Shown one piece after another: positions 9,007-20,714 of a stretch of DNA of 64,000 nucleotides (position 1 is its first letter; the number at the start of each line of letters is the position of its first letter). Location of the stretch: contig CANTFL010000445.1 in assembly GCA_947650285.1 (NCBI GenBank), positions 1-64,000 of the forward strand, read 5' to 3'. The translations under genes were made by a program, and so were the position numbers. The notes under the pieces are model-generated. The model did not search any database and was not told where the DNA came from. It worked only from the letters and a program-made list of their open reading frames with translations. This stretch comes from Hyaloperonospora brassicae. Its lineage: Eukaryota; Oomycota; Peronosporomycetes; Peronosporales; Peronosporaceae.

Positions 9007-10822
9007 TGTGGTGAAGTCGATCTCACAAAACTACTTTAGTGAATGTCGATCTTCAACTTGTTCAGACTTGCCGACTCACGGAGCGGGTACTCCGATCCGT
9101 GCCTTGCTGTATAACCTTGTGCTTACCTTGTGTACCCTCGGTTGGGCTGGCTTGAGCTCTTCGTAAAAGCCTTGGAAGATGTCGATCTCGCTGAGAGGTT
9201 GGGTTGAGCGTTCGCTTCCGGTGCGGAAATCTTCACACCACGAACAGGATTCTGCGATCCTGATCTCGAGTCGCGGCGATCTCTATCTGGAAGCGTCGCG
9301 ATCTCGATCTTGAATCACACCGATCTCGATTTGTCCTTGGGATCGGGGTCTTCGCTGTGCGGAAATCTTCACTCAGCAAATAGTTGTCTTGCGTCGATCT
9401 TGCGTTGGGATCGGTCCGATCTGGTCTCGAGATCGGCCAATCTTGCCGGAAGTGCGCAATGTGGGTGGATCGGTTGCTTGTTTCGCCAAAATGAAACGTG
9501 CCGATCTGCCCTGTAGATCGCTTCGGTCTTGCTCGGTCTTGCATTGAACTCCTTGTCCAGATCTTCTGACCACTTGATCCGTCTCGCGATCTTGTAACCA
9601 AAATCCTTTTCCTTTACCGTTGTTTGCTGCTACCCTAGCAGTTTGAGTTGGGTTGAGTTACCTTAACCCCACCTTGGCCAAACAATCGAAGGTGAGTACA
9701 CGAAACACGGCGCGTGCGACGTCTCTTGATCGACGGGAGGCAAAATATCCTGTCCGGAAGAGAAGTCTGCGACGTCCTTTATATGTAAAAACGGTAACTG
9801 TTTTATTATCCGACCAAATTAATAGCCATCCTATACTTAAGCCTATTCCAAACTGTAGGTCACTCTCCAAACCGATATCACCTTTAAGCTTGACCGCCCC
9901 CTTGAACACGTGTCGAAATTGTGTGACCTGTAATCCAAAGATAGCGCCCGTACTTCCGATATCGTACCTAGACACCAAAAAGGAGTCAAATTCCAAATGC
10001 GGTACCAAATACCCAATTTTGGGTACCGAAAAGTCGAAAATAGTATTTAAATGCCGAATGTGTCTAGATCCACTTTGCGACGTCAATTCAACCGGCTTCC
10101 ACTGTCTCTTTCGGTCTTAACTTTTGCGACATCACTCGTGGACCTTCAACAAGCATGCATATCACAATACAATAGCTCCATCATCGATATATCCATAATC
10201 AGCAGGGAACATGACCGATCTGATGCCCAATTCGAGATCGTTGAGGATCGACACAGTGCGATCCGGCCCTATATGTTCTTCCGTTCGTTGTGCATGGTCC
10301 GATACCATCCTCAAGGGTTTATCCGCACAATGGGACCATCCACAGTTCTCACAACGGTCCAACGGACCTCCGCGAACATCCGCACTTCCAGATCGGGCCA
10401 TAATTAACCTAAATCAGTACTCCCATTGGAGATCGGTGATGTGTATCTTCGATCACCTGGATGCTACACCTTTGTCACAGAGTTACGTCGCATCGCTTGG
10501 TCTCAGACGTACCTTTCTCAGTTCAGATCGGTCTTCTGGTTCAATATAGTCCCTCGTCCCAGATTGCACCGTGGAAATCATCGATGTCTGCGACTCGTCC
10601 CAGATTGTTCCAAGAAAAGCACCCCTTTCTGCGCCTCTTCTCAGACCATTCCACGTCCATCCTTCGATCGACCGTTGGATCGGTCCGTCGATCTCCGTGC
10701 GATCATCTTCCGTCTTTCATTGGATCACCAGATCACTTGGTGTCATTTTTCACCAGTACGTGGCGCCTCAATAAGACGGCCACCGATCCATATCATAAAT
10801 TTTGATTAATGACTTTGCCACA
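9007..10822 (-). mobile_element. 3' LTR of E4 (1816 bp)
   Basis: Plus-strand reading starts TGTGGTGAAGTCGATC and ends GACTTTGCCACA, followed at once by the complement of the polypurine tract (ACCGCCCCCTGT). Same length as the E4 5' LTR and the solo LTR. Confidence 0.85.
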
Positions 10823-11731
10823 ACCGCCCCCTGTACTGAAGTCCGTTTGGGCAGCAATCGGCTACAGTCCAGTTACTCATCAACTTCGTTCCAAGCACTG
10901 TAGCCCATCCCATAACCTCCCCGACGCGTCTCCCCACTTTGCCAGTACCCACGGAGTGTTCTACCGCACTTTTGGCGCCGGATCGCGATCTGTCACCCAG
11001 ATCGGCCGATCCAGACGAGCATATTCCCATAGTGCCAGATCGGCCGGGGTCCCCAAGTCCTCTTGGTCCGACCAGATCGCCATTGATCGTCACGGGATCG
11101 ACAGATCGACGGCCAACCGGACCTTCATCTCCATCCCGAGACATGTTGTCTAGATCGCCAGATCCCGTGAGGTATACTCCAATAGTCCCAGATCGACCTG
11201 GGTCTCCAAGTGATCTTGGTCCGGCCGAATCGACACCTTTCTCCAGGGGATCACCAGATCGACTACCCACCGGGCCTTCGTCTCCTGCTTACGATCTGTA
11301 GACCAGAGCGCCAGATCACGGGAGGTATAATCGAATAGTCCCAGATCGATCCATATCTCCACTTTTCCCTACAGACGACCGGATCGACAGCCTGAGTTGA
11401 GCCCATCCCATTCTTCACCAGATCGATAGTTACTTGGGCTCCACTAATATCTCCATTCAATCGACCTGGATCGCCAGATCATCACTCTCGGCTTAGATCG
11501 CTATTCGTTTGAAAAAGATCGTTCGATCATTCTGCTTTACCTGGATCGTCGGTCTTAGTAGATTTCGAAAATGATAGTAGATCAGATTTCATTATCATCG
11601 CTCGTCACATCTTTTATCGTTGTATCACCATGCCAAATCAATCTCGCTCTCCATCAACTAATTGTTAATTCAGTTTCATACTCATATACGAACAGCTCAT
11701 TCCTCCGGCATGTACTACCTCTAAGTACACC
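10823..11731 (-). mobile_element. 3' internal end of E4 with antisense VPDR-repeat frame
   Basis: Contains the polypurine tract next to the LTR (10823-10835). On the plus strand, opposite to the element, 10939-11301 is open for 120 residues with two copies of a repeat of about 37 residues ('IPIVPDRPGSPSPLGP', 'TPIVPDRPGSPSDLGP', each ending 'PTGPSSP'). It corresponds to the start of the large antisense ORF of E1 (22596 onward, 'YAPIVPDRHESPSD'). The ATG present in E1 is ATA here, so the E4 copy has lost its start. Confidence 0.65.
11728..11731. other. Target site duplication, left copy (CACC)
   Basis: CACC precedes the solo LTR and is repeated at 13548-13551. The uninterrupted site is seen at 165-180 of E3 (agtaCACCcttcaaac), which confirms a clean 4-bp duplication. 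Confidence 0.9.
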
Positions 11732-13547
11732 TGTGGCAAAGTCAGTAATCAAAATTTATGATATGGATCGGTGGCCGTCTTATTGAGGCGCCACGTACTG
11801 GTGAAAAATGGCACCAAGTGATCTGGCGATCCGATGAGAGGCGGAAGGTGATCCCACGGAGATCGACGGACCGATCCAACGGTCGACCGAAGGATGGACG
11901 TGGAATGGTCTGAGAAGAGGCGCAGAAAGGGGTGCTTTTCTTGGAACAATCTGGGACGAGTCGCAGACATCGATGATTTCCACGGTGCAATCTGGGACGA
12001 GGGACTATATTGAACCAGAAGACCGATCTGAACTGAGAAAGGTACTTCTGAGACCAAGCGATGCGACGTAACTCTGTGACAAAGGTGTAGCATCCAGGTG
12101 ATCGAAGATACACATCACCGATCTCCAATGGGAGTACTGATTTAGGTTAATTATGGCCCGATCTGGAAGTGCGGATGTTCGTGGAGGTCCGTTGGACCGT
12201 TTTGAGAACTGTGGATGGTCCCATTGTGCGGATAAACCCTTGAGGATGGTATCGGACCATGCACAACGAACGGAAGAACATATAGGGCCGGATCGCACTG
12301 TGTCGATCCTCAACGATCTCGAATTGGGCATCAGATCGGTCATGTTCCCTGCTGATTATGGATATATCGATGATGGAGCTATTGTATTGTGATATGCATG
12401 CTTGTTGAAAGTCCATGAGTGATGTCGCAAAAGTTAAGACCGAAAGAGACAGTGGAAGCCGGTTGAATTGACGTCGCAAAATGGATTTAGACACATTCGG
12501 CATTTAAATACTATTTTCGACTTTTCGGTACCAAAATTGGGTATTAGGTACCGCATTTGGAATTTGCTCCCTTTTTGGTGTCTAGGTACGATATCGGGAG
12601 TATTGGCGCTATCTTTGGAGCACAGGTCACACAATTTCGACACGTGTTCAAGGGGGCGGTCAAGCTTAAAGGTGATATCGGTTTGGAGAGTGACCTACAG
12701 TTTGGAATAGGCTTAAGTATAGGATGGCTATTAATTTGGTTGGATAATAAAACAGTTACCGTTTTTACATATAAAGCACGTCGCAGACTTCTCTTCCGGG
12801 CAGGATATTTGGCCTCCCGTCGATCAAGAGACGTCGCACGCGCCGTGTTTCGTGTACTCACCTTGGATTGTTTGGCCAAGGTGGGGTTAAGGTAACTCAA
12901 CTCAACTCAAACTGCTAGGGTAGCAGCAAACAACGGTAAAGGAAAAGGATTTTGGTTACAAGATCGCGAGGCAGCTCAAGTGGTCAGAAGATCTGGACAA
13001 GGAGTTCAAGACAAGACCGAGCAAGACCGAAGCGATCTACAGGGCAGATCGGCACGTTTCATTTTGGCGAAACAAGCAACCGATCCGCCCACATTGCGCA
13101 CTTCCGGCAAGATCGGCCGATCCCAAGACCAGATCGGACCGATCCCAACGCAAGATCGACGCAAGACAACTATTTGCTGAGTGAAGATTTCCGCACAGCG
13201 AAGACCCCGATCCCGAAGACAAATCGAGATCGGTGTGATTCAAGATCGAGATCGCGACATCGCCCAAGAGTGACTGCCGCGACTCAAGATCAAGATCGCA
13301 GAACCCCGTTCGTGGTGTGAAGATTTCCGCACCGGAAGCGAACGCTCAACCCAACCTCTCAGCGAGATCGACATCTCCCAAGGCCGTTACGAAGAGCTCA
13401 AGCCAGCCCAACCGACGGGTACACAAGGTAAGCACAAGGTTATACAGCAAGGCACGGATCGGAGTACCCCCTCCGTGAGTCGGCAAGTCTGGGCAAGTGG
13501 AAGATTGACACTCACTAAAAAAATTTTGTGAGATCGACTTCACCACA
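11732..13547 (+). mobile_element. Solo LTR inserted in E4 (1816 bp)
   Basis: Plus orientation, TGTGGCAAAGTC to GATCGACTTCACCACA, flanked by CACC on both sides. No internal sequence is attached, so it is the product of LTR-LTR recombination of a full element. A TATAAAG box lies at 12770-12776 and an AATAAA at 12745-12750. The hairpin CTGCTACCCTAGCAG (as its complement) is at about 12912-12926. Confidence 0.9.
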
Positions 13548-13551
13548 CACC

Positions 13552-13743
13552 CTTCAAACCCATTCTACCAGCATATGCTACCTCCTAGCTCACCCTTCAA
13601 CCGATATCCTCCGCCACATACAGCCTCCCGGCATGTGCTTTCACCGCCTTACAGCCATGTGCAACCTCCTTGCATACTTCAACCAAACCTAACCTCCAGA
13701 TCGGTGTTAGACCCTTGATGCAGCTTCTTCTAATTGCCTCACC
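13552..13743 (-). other. 3' untranslated segment of E4
   Basis: Continues the E4 internal sequence interrupted by the solo LTR and matches 171-364 of the window. Contains the hairpin-type motif GCTACCTCCTAGC. No gene seen. Confidence 0.6.
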
Positions 13744-14384
13744 TTGAATCGATTATGGCTTGCTCGACCACGGTCACATTTCTGCGACATATCCACGCAA
13801 TTTACATCTGCATCATCTATCCAAGTCGGATCGCTGGAGCCTTTCCAACACTTCCCGACCGGACAGTGTACTCGTCCAACCCGTGGTTTTCAGCTAGATT
13901 GCACGTCTTCTGTTCTTTTCACTTCAAACGTATCATCCTCTCGACATCCTTCCCAGCTATCGTCCGGCCACAATACCTCATCAAAGTCCACTCGACTAAT
14001 CTCGTATACCGTCAAACAGATTATTGGTCGATCCTGAAACATCTTGACCTGCTTCAACTTCGAAACATGAACCATCGAGAACAACCTGTATGGTTTACCA
14101 TCAATATCCAGTCGTACGATATGATCTCCACATTTGACGGCCTCACGAAACGGTCCGCGCCACATATGGGCTAAACTTGGTGCATATTCCTCCTTGAATC
14201 GATAGAGATAAGGCCGCAACTCCTCTTCACGACTAATCTGCAGTGGATTACGATCAGCATTATAGCGGTCGATCCCCACCGTATCGGTCTCTGGGGTCAT
14301 CACGGTGGACCGTCCATGCTCTTCACCGTATCCCATATCGGTCTCTTTTTTATGATAGTGACTGATAGGGTTCCACAGCGTCAC
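13744..14384 (-). pseudogene. Integrase C-terminus and chromodomain (E4), broken
   Basis: Counterpart of 355-1005. Residues 'LAHMWRGPFREAVKCGDHIV' and 'PYRLFSMVHVSKLKQVKMF' are kept. A TAG at 13890 ends the frame before the chromodomain, and the remaining chromodomain-like sequence lies downstream in the same region. So the long product seen in E3 cannot be made from this copy. Confidence 0.6.
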
Positions 14385-16284
14385 AGATCATGGCCTTAGT
14401 GGAATTGATCACAGTAGGATACAGCATATCGCCAATCACTCCAGGTAAGTCATTGTAAGTCCCTGTTATGGCTGCATCTCCAAGCTGTCGATTGTCTCGT
14501 CCTTGTGACACACCATCACGAGTCGACATCCCGCCTGACTTACGTATGCAATCTCCATGCACCGTATCAGTATCGTCAGGGTCTCCGTCTTTATTCGTGC
14601 TATCTTCACATACCGATTGTCTTACTCCGATCGACGCTTGATTGATCTCCACCTTTCCCTGCGCTGGCGACCTCGCACCCTCGTTTCCCTTCGACAATCT
14701 CACGGTCGCAATCATTTTGAGTCCTCTGACCAGTTGGGAATGCTCTTCTTGCGACTCACCATCCTTGAACCCGATCCCGTCTGCCTGACAGCTGGACCGT
14801 TCTTGTAACAGATCAGCTACCTCAGACTCGGTGTCTTCGTTGATAATCTCCCTTGTGGCGTCAACCTCTTGCTTCGGTCGGTCTTGTATCCACTCGACTC
14901 TTTTAATCTTCTTTTTAGTATCCACCACTGAAGGCATCTTCATGCATTGTCGATGTCCACTTGTAGGGTGATCAACGCATAAAAATCCGCGCCCCCAGTC
15001 CAGATCATCTAGCAAATCGAGATATAATAACAGACCATTACACTCGTCTTCAACACCTTCGCGACCTTGACACACGTGATCTTGATCCGTAATATATTTT
15101 TGACCACTAACTCGATCTTAATTGATAAAAAAACTCAAACGATCCATCGTGTGAATGCAGGTCATTTTCGCCATATCGATCTCCACTTGTGGAGTGGTTT
15201 CCGCAGGAAAAACTACGCCCCTGTATAGATCAGCTTCAAGATCTTGATCCATACAATACGTTTGATGACTTTCTCGATCTAGATCGATAGAAAGCTCAAA
15301 CGATCCATCGGGTAAATGCGAAATCACTTCGCGATCTTGACAAGTCGAAAACGGTGATTCACCTTCGCGATCTTCCCGATCTTGATCGACAGAAAGTTCA
15401 AACGATCCATCACGTGATTACAGATCGTTTTCGCCATATCCATCTCCACTTGTAGAGTGATCGCCGCAGAGAAATCCACGCCCCCTGTCCAGATCAACTT
15501 CGAGATCTTGATCCATACAATACGTTTGATGACTTTCTCGATCTTGATCGATAGAAAGCGTAAACGATCCATAGTGATAAGGCGGATTCACATCGCAGTC
15601 TTGATCTATCGAGTACTGTGTATCATCATCGCGATCTTGACATGTCCAATACTGTGGGTCATATGCATAATCTAGATTCATTACATAGGAGCGATCACTT
15701 TCTCGATCTTGATCAATATGACGTTGAACCGATCTATCGTGTGAAGGATGAACCACTATTCGGTCTATTTCCGTCAAATACTGTAGATCCTCTTCGCGAT
15801 CTCGATCAGCAGAACTCTGAAACGATTCATCATGTGAGAGTATATCGACGACGTCATTCTCTTCTCCTGACGTAGATTTTATACTTTCTCCTCCCGTTTT
15901 AGCTTTAAAATTCCAATGAGTAATAACTGCCGCTTCTCTCGCCGTTTCCACCGGATCATCTTTTAATCGTGGCATTAACTTTATCGGTGTAACATAGTTG
16001 GCAGGATTCGCCGGAGATTCGATCCATTCATTATCGGGCCACTTCCATTGTTCACCTGTAATATTTTCATACGCTAAGGTTTGGCACTCCTTATATCGGC
16101 CAGATCCATACAACACGTATCCTTGAGATCTTGGTGTTGTCTCGCCTTTCATCCACATACCGAGTGTGGTATGTGGTGGTAACACGATCTTCTGATCACC
16201 AATATTCGTCACCTGCAGATATAACAGCTTGCCAGGGCCGTATCCTACTGTTGGCACCCAATCCAGTCCTCGCGCAATCCACAA
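14350..16284 (-). pseudogene. Repeat ORF of E4, fused to post-protease domain, broken
   Basis: From 16284 the frame encodes the post-protease domain ('MWIARGLDWVPTVGYGPGK', 'YLQVTNIGDQKIVLPPHTTL') and continues without interruption into the acidic/basic repeats ('SADRDREEDLQYLTE', 'HIDQDRESDRSYV', 'SIDQDRESHQTY'), stopping at 15418. Further repeats are open in other frames at 15324-15572 and 15118-15327, and the non-repetitive C-terminal part at 14350-15075. It shows that the ancestral product was a single capsid/post-protease/repeat polyprotein. Fewer 273-bp units are present than in E3. Confidence 0.6.
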
Positions 16285-16300
16285 CCTTGAGAACGCTTGA

Positions 16301-16740
16301 CTAATACCGACCGATCTTCACCTCCGTAGATTCTCCAACAGGGATCTCGATGGGTTGATCAGTAGCTTTTATCTTTTTCACCTTCGATTTACACGTTGAA
16401 CGTTGTCCTGAAAAGCGAATTGGATTCTCATCCGGTTGCTTTCGTGAAAGGTAGTACTGTTGATTGACAAATTCTTCGTGTCCACAATATTCGAACAAGA
16501 ATTCATCCACCAGCGCCTTCCAATCAAATCGTATCGATGCGTTTAGTTGAAGATACCAATATCGGGCTGGAGCGGTGATCAAATCACCGAACACCAAACA
16601 TTTTTCTGCATCGGGTATTTGTTCTCGAGCAAAATCCGATCTGGCCTTGCCGATCCAGCTCTGAGCGCAACCTTCGTCTCAACCTTTTCCTGAAAACTCT
16701 TCCAGACATGAGATCAAGGACGACCTTGGTTGTATGTCGA
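16301..16740 (-). pseudogene. Capsid fragment (E4)
   Basis: Encodes 'VFGDLITAPARYWYLQLNAS', 'DEFLFEYCGHEEFVNQQYYL' and then 'IEIPVGESTEVKIG', as in E3. A small insertion near 16305 shifts it out of frame with the post-protease domain at 16284. Confidence 0.6.
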
Positions 16741-16879
16741 TCTTGGCTTGCTCTTCAAAGGCTTCAATCCTGACCTTGCCGATCCTGTCCTTTAGAAACG
16801 ATCCTCCAAATGGTCCCAGAGATATCCGACGAACGCTGATGGACCCATCTGACTCGATCTCGGAGTCAGCTGAGGCGTA

Positions 16880-17374
16880 TTAAGGCGATCCTGAGGGTTG
16901 TTCTTGAGGTGATCCCAAAGGTATGACGATCCCGTCTCTAGGAGTGGTGGTCTTGCCCACCAGAAGTATCGTGACCTCCACGAACTCGCTTACTGCGTTC
17001 TTCAGCTGTTCCAAGCTGCATCCCATCAATTCATCTGTATCGAAAGCATTAGGGCAGAATCCCGTGTCATTCAACATCTGCAAAATCAAATCAATCGCGC
17101 CGAGTTTGCTAGTCACGGGCGGCGGGATAGAGATCGGCTTACCCAGAGGGCCGATCCACTTGGGCCGTAATATCTTGAACACTGGGTCTGTCTTGAGCAG
17201 TGTCTTGAAGTGGCTATAATAGCACTGCCATTTCACACGCTCCCACATTTGAGTCACCGACTCAATCTTCGACACCGCGATCAGGTCCATCTTACGATCA
17301 TATTCTTCTTTGACTACGATCTCCGATCCGATTGGCTTTCCGATTAGATGATCTTCGCCATTCGATCCCAGCAC
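16880..17374 (-). CDS. Gag middle region (E4)
   Basis: 164-residue frame almost identical to 3819-4313 (one visible change, DSDEL to DTDEL). In the same frame as the basic repeats upstream, from which it is separated by the TGA at 17438. Confidence 0.6.
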   Translation of the reverse strand: MLGSNGEDHLIGKPIGSEIVVKEEYDRKMDLIAVSKIESVTQMWERVKWQCYYSHFKTLLKTDPVFKILRPKWIGPLGKPISIPPPVTSKLGAIDLILQMLNDTGFCPNAFDTDELMGCSLEQLKNAVSEFVEVTILLVGKTTTPRDGIVIPLGSPQEQPSGSP

Positions 17375-17641
17375 TTTCTTCTTCTTTCGTGCCGATCCGG
17401 CGGGTTTCTTGGCCGTCTCCCTCGTGTTAGTGTCTGGTCACCTGCTGACGAGAGTATTCGATCCCGGCACATTCTTCTTCTTTCGTGCCGATCCGGCGGG
17501 TTTCTTGGCCGTCTTTCTCGTGTTAGTGTCTGGTGACCTGCTGACGAGAGTATTCGATCCCGACACTTTCTTCTTCTTTCGTTCCGATCCAGCCAACTTC
17601 TTCCTCGTATTAATGTCAGGTGACCTGCTGACGAGGGTATT
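17363..17641 (-). repeat. 96-bp tandem repeat, three copies (E4)
   Basis: Same three-copy array as at 4302-4580, encoding the RKKK-containing Gag segment. Confidence 0.85.
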
Positions 17642-17974
17642 ATGTTTGGCTTTCGCCGTTTTGATTTTCACCATTGGATTTTCATCCAGCAGATCGCTCT
17701 TTGCAGAGCGATCTGCGGTGGCCCCTGAAAGGGCCCTAGGAGGTATTTGAGGTTAATCTTCCAGATCGATCTCTCGATCTTCCTCTTTCATTTTCAATTC
17801 ATCAGAGCCCCTTCCAAAACTCTGATGATCTGAGGATCTTGTGTTTCTGCATGTCTGCGTCGATCCCTCTGTCGCTGACACTTCAATCCCAGGTTCTTGC
17901 TTGATCTTGACATCTTCGCCAGTGGACTCACGGTGAAATCCAGAGGCCTCAGAAGATCCGGGCACGCGCACCAT
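17438..17974 (-). pseudogene. Gag N-terminus (E4), two in-frame stops
   Basis: Starts at ATG 17974 directly after the LTR ('MVRVPGSSEASGFHRESTGE'). TAA at 17753 and TGA at 17438 are shared with E3. The primer-binding site occupies 17956-17973. Confidence 0.65.
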
Positions 17975-19790
17975 TGTGGTGAAGTCGATCTCACAAAATT
18001 ATTTTAGTGAATGTCGATCTTCCACTTGCCCAGACTTGCCGACTCACGGAGCGGGTACTCCGATCCGTGCCTTGTTGTACGACCTTGTGCTCACCTTGTG
18101 TACCCTCGGTTGGGCTGGCGTGAGGTTTTCGTAAAGGCCTTGGGAGATGTCGATCTCGCTGAGAGGTTGGGTTGAGCGTTCGCTTCCGGTGCGGAAATTT
18201 TCACACCACGAACAGGATTCTGCGATCCTGATCTCGAGTCGCGGCGATCTCTATCTGGAAGCGTCGCGATCTCGATCTTGAATCACACCGATCTCGATTC
18301 GTCTTCGGGATCGGGGTCTTTGCTGAGCGGAAATCTTCACTCAGCAAATAGTAGTCTTGCGTTGATTTTGCGTTGGGATCAGTCCGATCTGGTCTTGGGA
18401 TCGGCCGATCTTGCCGGAAGTGCGCAATGTGGGCGAATCGGTTGCTTGTTTCGCCAAAATGAAACGTGCCGATATGTCCAGTAGATCGCTTCGAGCTTGC
18501 TCGGTCTTGTCTTGAACTCCTTGTCCAGATCTTCTGACCACTTGATCCGTCTCGCGATCTTGTAACCAAAATCCTTTTCCTTTACCGTTGTTTGCTGCTA
18601 CCCTAGCAGTTTGAGTTGAGTTGAGTTACCTTAACCCCACCTTGGCCAAACAATCCAAGGTGAGTACACGAAACACGGCGCGTGCGACGTCTCTTGATCG
18701 ACGGGAGGCCAAATATCCTGTCCGGAAGAGAAGTCTGCGACGTCCTTTATATGTAAAAACGGTAACTGTTTTATTATCCGACCAAATTAATAGCCATCCT
18801 ATACTTAAGCCTATTCCAAACTGTAGGTCACTCTCCAAACCGATATCACCTTTAGGCTTGACCGCCCCCTTGAACACGTGTCGAAATCTCGTGACCTGTA
18901 CTCCAAAGATAGCGCCCATACTTCCGATATCGTACCTAGACACCAAAAAGGGACCAAATTCCAAATGCGGTACCAAATGCCCAATTTTGGGTACCGAAAA
19001 GTCGAAAATAGTATTTAAATGCCGAATGTGTCTAGATCCACTTTGCGACGTCAATTCAACCGGCTTCCACTGGCTCTTTCGGTCTTAACTTTTGCGACAT
19101 CACTCATGGGCCTTCATCAAGCATGCATATCACAATACGATAGCTCCATCATCGATATATCCATAATCAGCAGGGAACATGACCGATCTGATGCCCAATT
19201 CGAGATCGTTGAGGCTCGACACAGTGCGATCCGGCCCTATATGTTCTTCCGTTCGTTGTACATGGTCCGATACCATCCTCAAGGGTTTATCCGCACAATG
19301 GGACCATCCACAGTTCTCACAACGGTCCCACGGACCTCCGCGAACATCCACACTTCCAGATCGGGCTATACTTAACCAAAATCAGTACTCTCATTGGAAA
19401 TCGGTGATGTATATCTTCGATCACCTGGATGCTACACCTTTGTCACAGAGTCACGTCGCATCGCTTGGTCTCATACGTACCTTTCTCAGTTCAGATCGGT
19501 CGTGTGGTTCAATCTAGTCCCTCGTCCCAGATCGCAACGTGGAAATCATCTATGTCTGCAACTCGTCCCAGATTGCTCCAAGGAAAGCACCCCTTTCTGC
19601 GCCTCTTCTCAGACCGTTCCACGTCCATCCTTCGGTCGACCGTTGGATCGGTCCGTCGATCTCCGTGGGATCACCTTCCGTCTCTCATTGGATCGCCAGA
19701 TCACTTGGTGTCATTTTTCACCAGTACGTGGCGCCTCAATTAGATGGCCACCGATCCATATCATAAATTTTGATTACTGACATTGCCACA
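17975..19790 (-). mobile_element. 5' LTR of E4 (1816 bp), probably shared with E2
   Basis: Plus-strand reading TGTGGTGAAGTCGATC to TGACATTGCCACA. At 19791 the sequence turns into the reverse complement of the first 610 bases of the same LTR. The part from the hairpin at 18595-18609 to 19790 may therefore belong to the rearranged LTR of E2 as well. Confidence 0.75.
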
Positions 19791-20404
19791 GAAATAACAG
19801 AAAAGGACTGGACACGAGATCGCAAGACGGATCAAGTGGTCAGAAGATCTGGACAAGGAGTTCAAGACAAGACCGAGCAAGCTCGAAGCGATCTACTGGA
19901 CATATCGGCGTGTTTCATTTTGGCGAAACAAGCAACCGATCCGCCCACATTGCGCACTTCCGGCAAGATCGGCCGATCCCAAGACCAGATCGGACCGATA
20001 CCAACGCAAGATCGACGCAAGACTATTCTTTTCTGAGCGAAGATTTCCGCACAGAAAAGACCCCGATCCCGAAGACAGATCGAGATCGGTGCGATTCAAG
20101 ATCGAGATTGCGACGCTTCCAGATAGAGATCGCCGCGACTCAAGATCAAGATCGCAGAAGCCCCGTTCGTGATGTGAAGAGTTCCGCACCGGAAGCGAAC
20201 ACTCAACCCAACCTCTCATCGAGATCGACATCTCCCAAGGCCTTTACGAAAACCTCAAGCCAGCTTAAACGACGGGTACACAAAGATAGCACGAGGTCGT
20301 ACAACAAGGCACGGATCGGAGTACCCGTTCCACGAGTCATCAAGTCTGGGCAAGTGGAAGATCGACACTCACTAAAATAATTTTGTGAGATCGACTTCAC
20401 CACA
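19791..20404 (+). mobile_element. R/U5-side segment of the E2 5' LTR
   Basis: Reverse complement of the first 610 bases of the LTR, ending GATCGACTTCACCACA immediately before the E2 primer-binding site. Together with 17975-19790 it forms a fold-back with inverted arms of about 610 bp around a 1.2-kb U3-side segment. The same U3-inverted junction is found at 42717/42718. Confidence 0.7.
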
Positions 20405-20714
20405 ATGGTGCGCGTGCCCGGATCTTCTGGGGCCTCTGGATTTCACCGTGAGTCCACTGGCGAAGATGTCAAGATCAAGCAAGAACCTGGGATTGAAGTG
20501 TCAGCGACAGAGGGATCGACGCAGACACGCAGAAACACAAGATCCTCAGATCATCAGAGTTTTGGGAGGGGCTCTGATGAATTGAAACTGAAAAAGGAAG
20601 ATCGGGAGATTGATCTGGAAGATAAAACTCAAATACCTCCTAGGGTCCTTTCGGGGGCCACCGCAGATCGCTCTGCACAAAGCGATCTGCTAAGTGAAAA
20701 TCCAATGGTGAAAA
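20405..20714 (+). pseudogene. Gag N-terminus of E2, cut by E1
   Basis: 'MVRVPGSSGASGFHRESTGE' through 'EDREIDLEDKTQIPPRVLSG' without the TAA of E3/E4, up to codon AAA of 'NPMVK', where E1 entered. The frame resumes at 35298 ('TKSAKAKPYLLIDRIPDL'). Confidence 0.8.
20711..20714. other. Target site duplication of E1 (AAAA), left copy
   Basis: AAAA before the LTR start at 20715 and AAAA at 35294-35297 after the LTR end at 35293. The interrupted sequence ccaatggtgAAAA|ccaaatcggcgaaag matches the intact gag of E3 (ccaatggtgaaaatcaaaacggcg). Confidence 0.85.

Larger units (their letters stand above)
9007..19790 (-). mobile_element. E4: second short chromodomain Ty3/Gypsy element, interrupted by a solo LTR
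   Basis: Minus orientation: 5' LTR 17975-19790, internal 17974-13552 and 11731-10823, 3' LTR 9007-10822. Without the solo LTR the element is about 9.0 kb, with 5.3 kb internal. Gene order and deletion breakpoints are as in E3. The flanks (AAAC left, GAAA right) do not form a target duplication; on the right the LTR runs straight into an inverted LTR piece of E2, which suggests recombination between the two elements. Confidence 0.85.

Noticed and set aside
17975..20404. DNA transposon or MITE with 610-bp terminal inverted repeats
   Set aside because: Both arms and centre are LTR segments of the Gypsy family, and the outer ends adjoin primer-binding sites; no target duplication or transposase.
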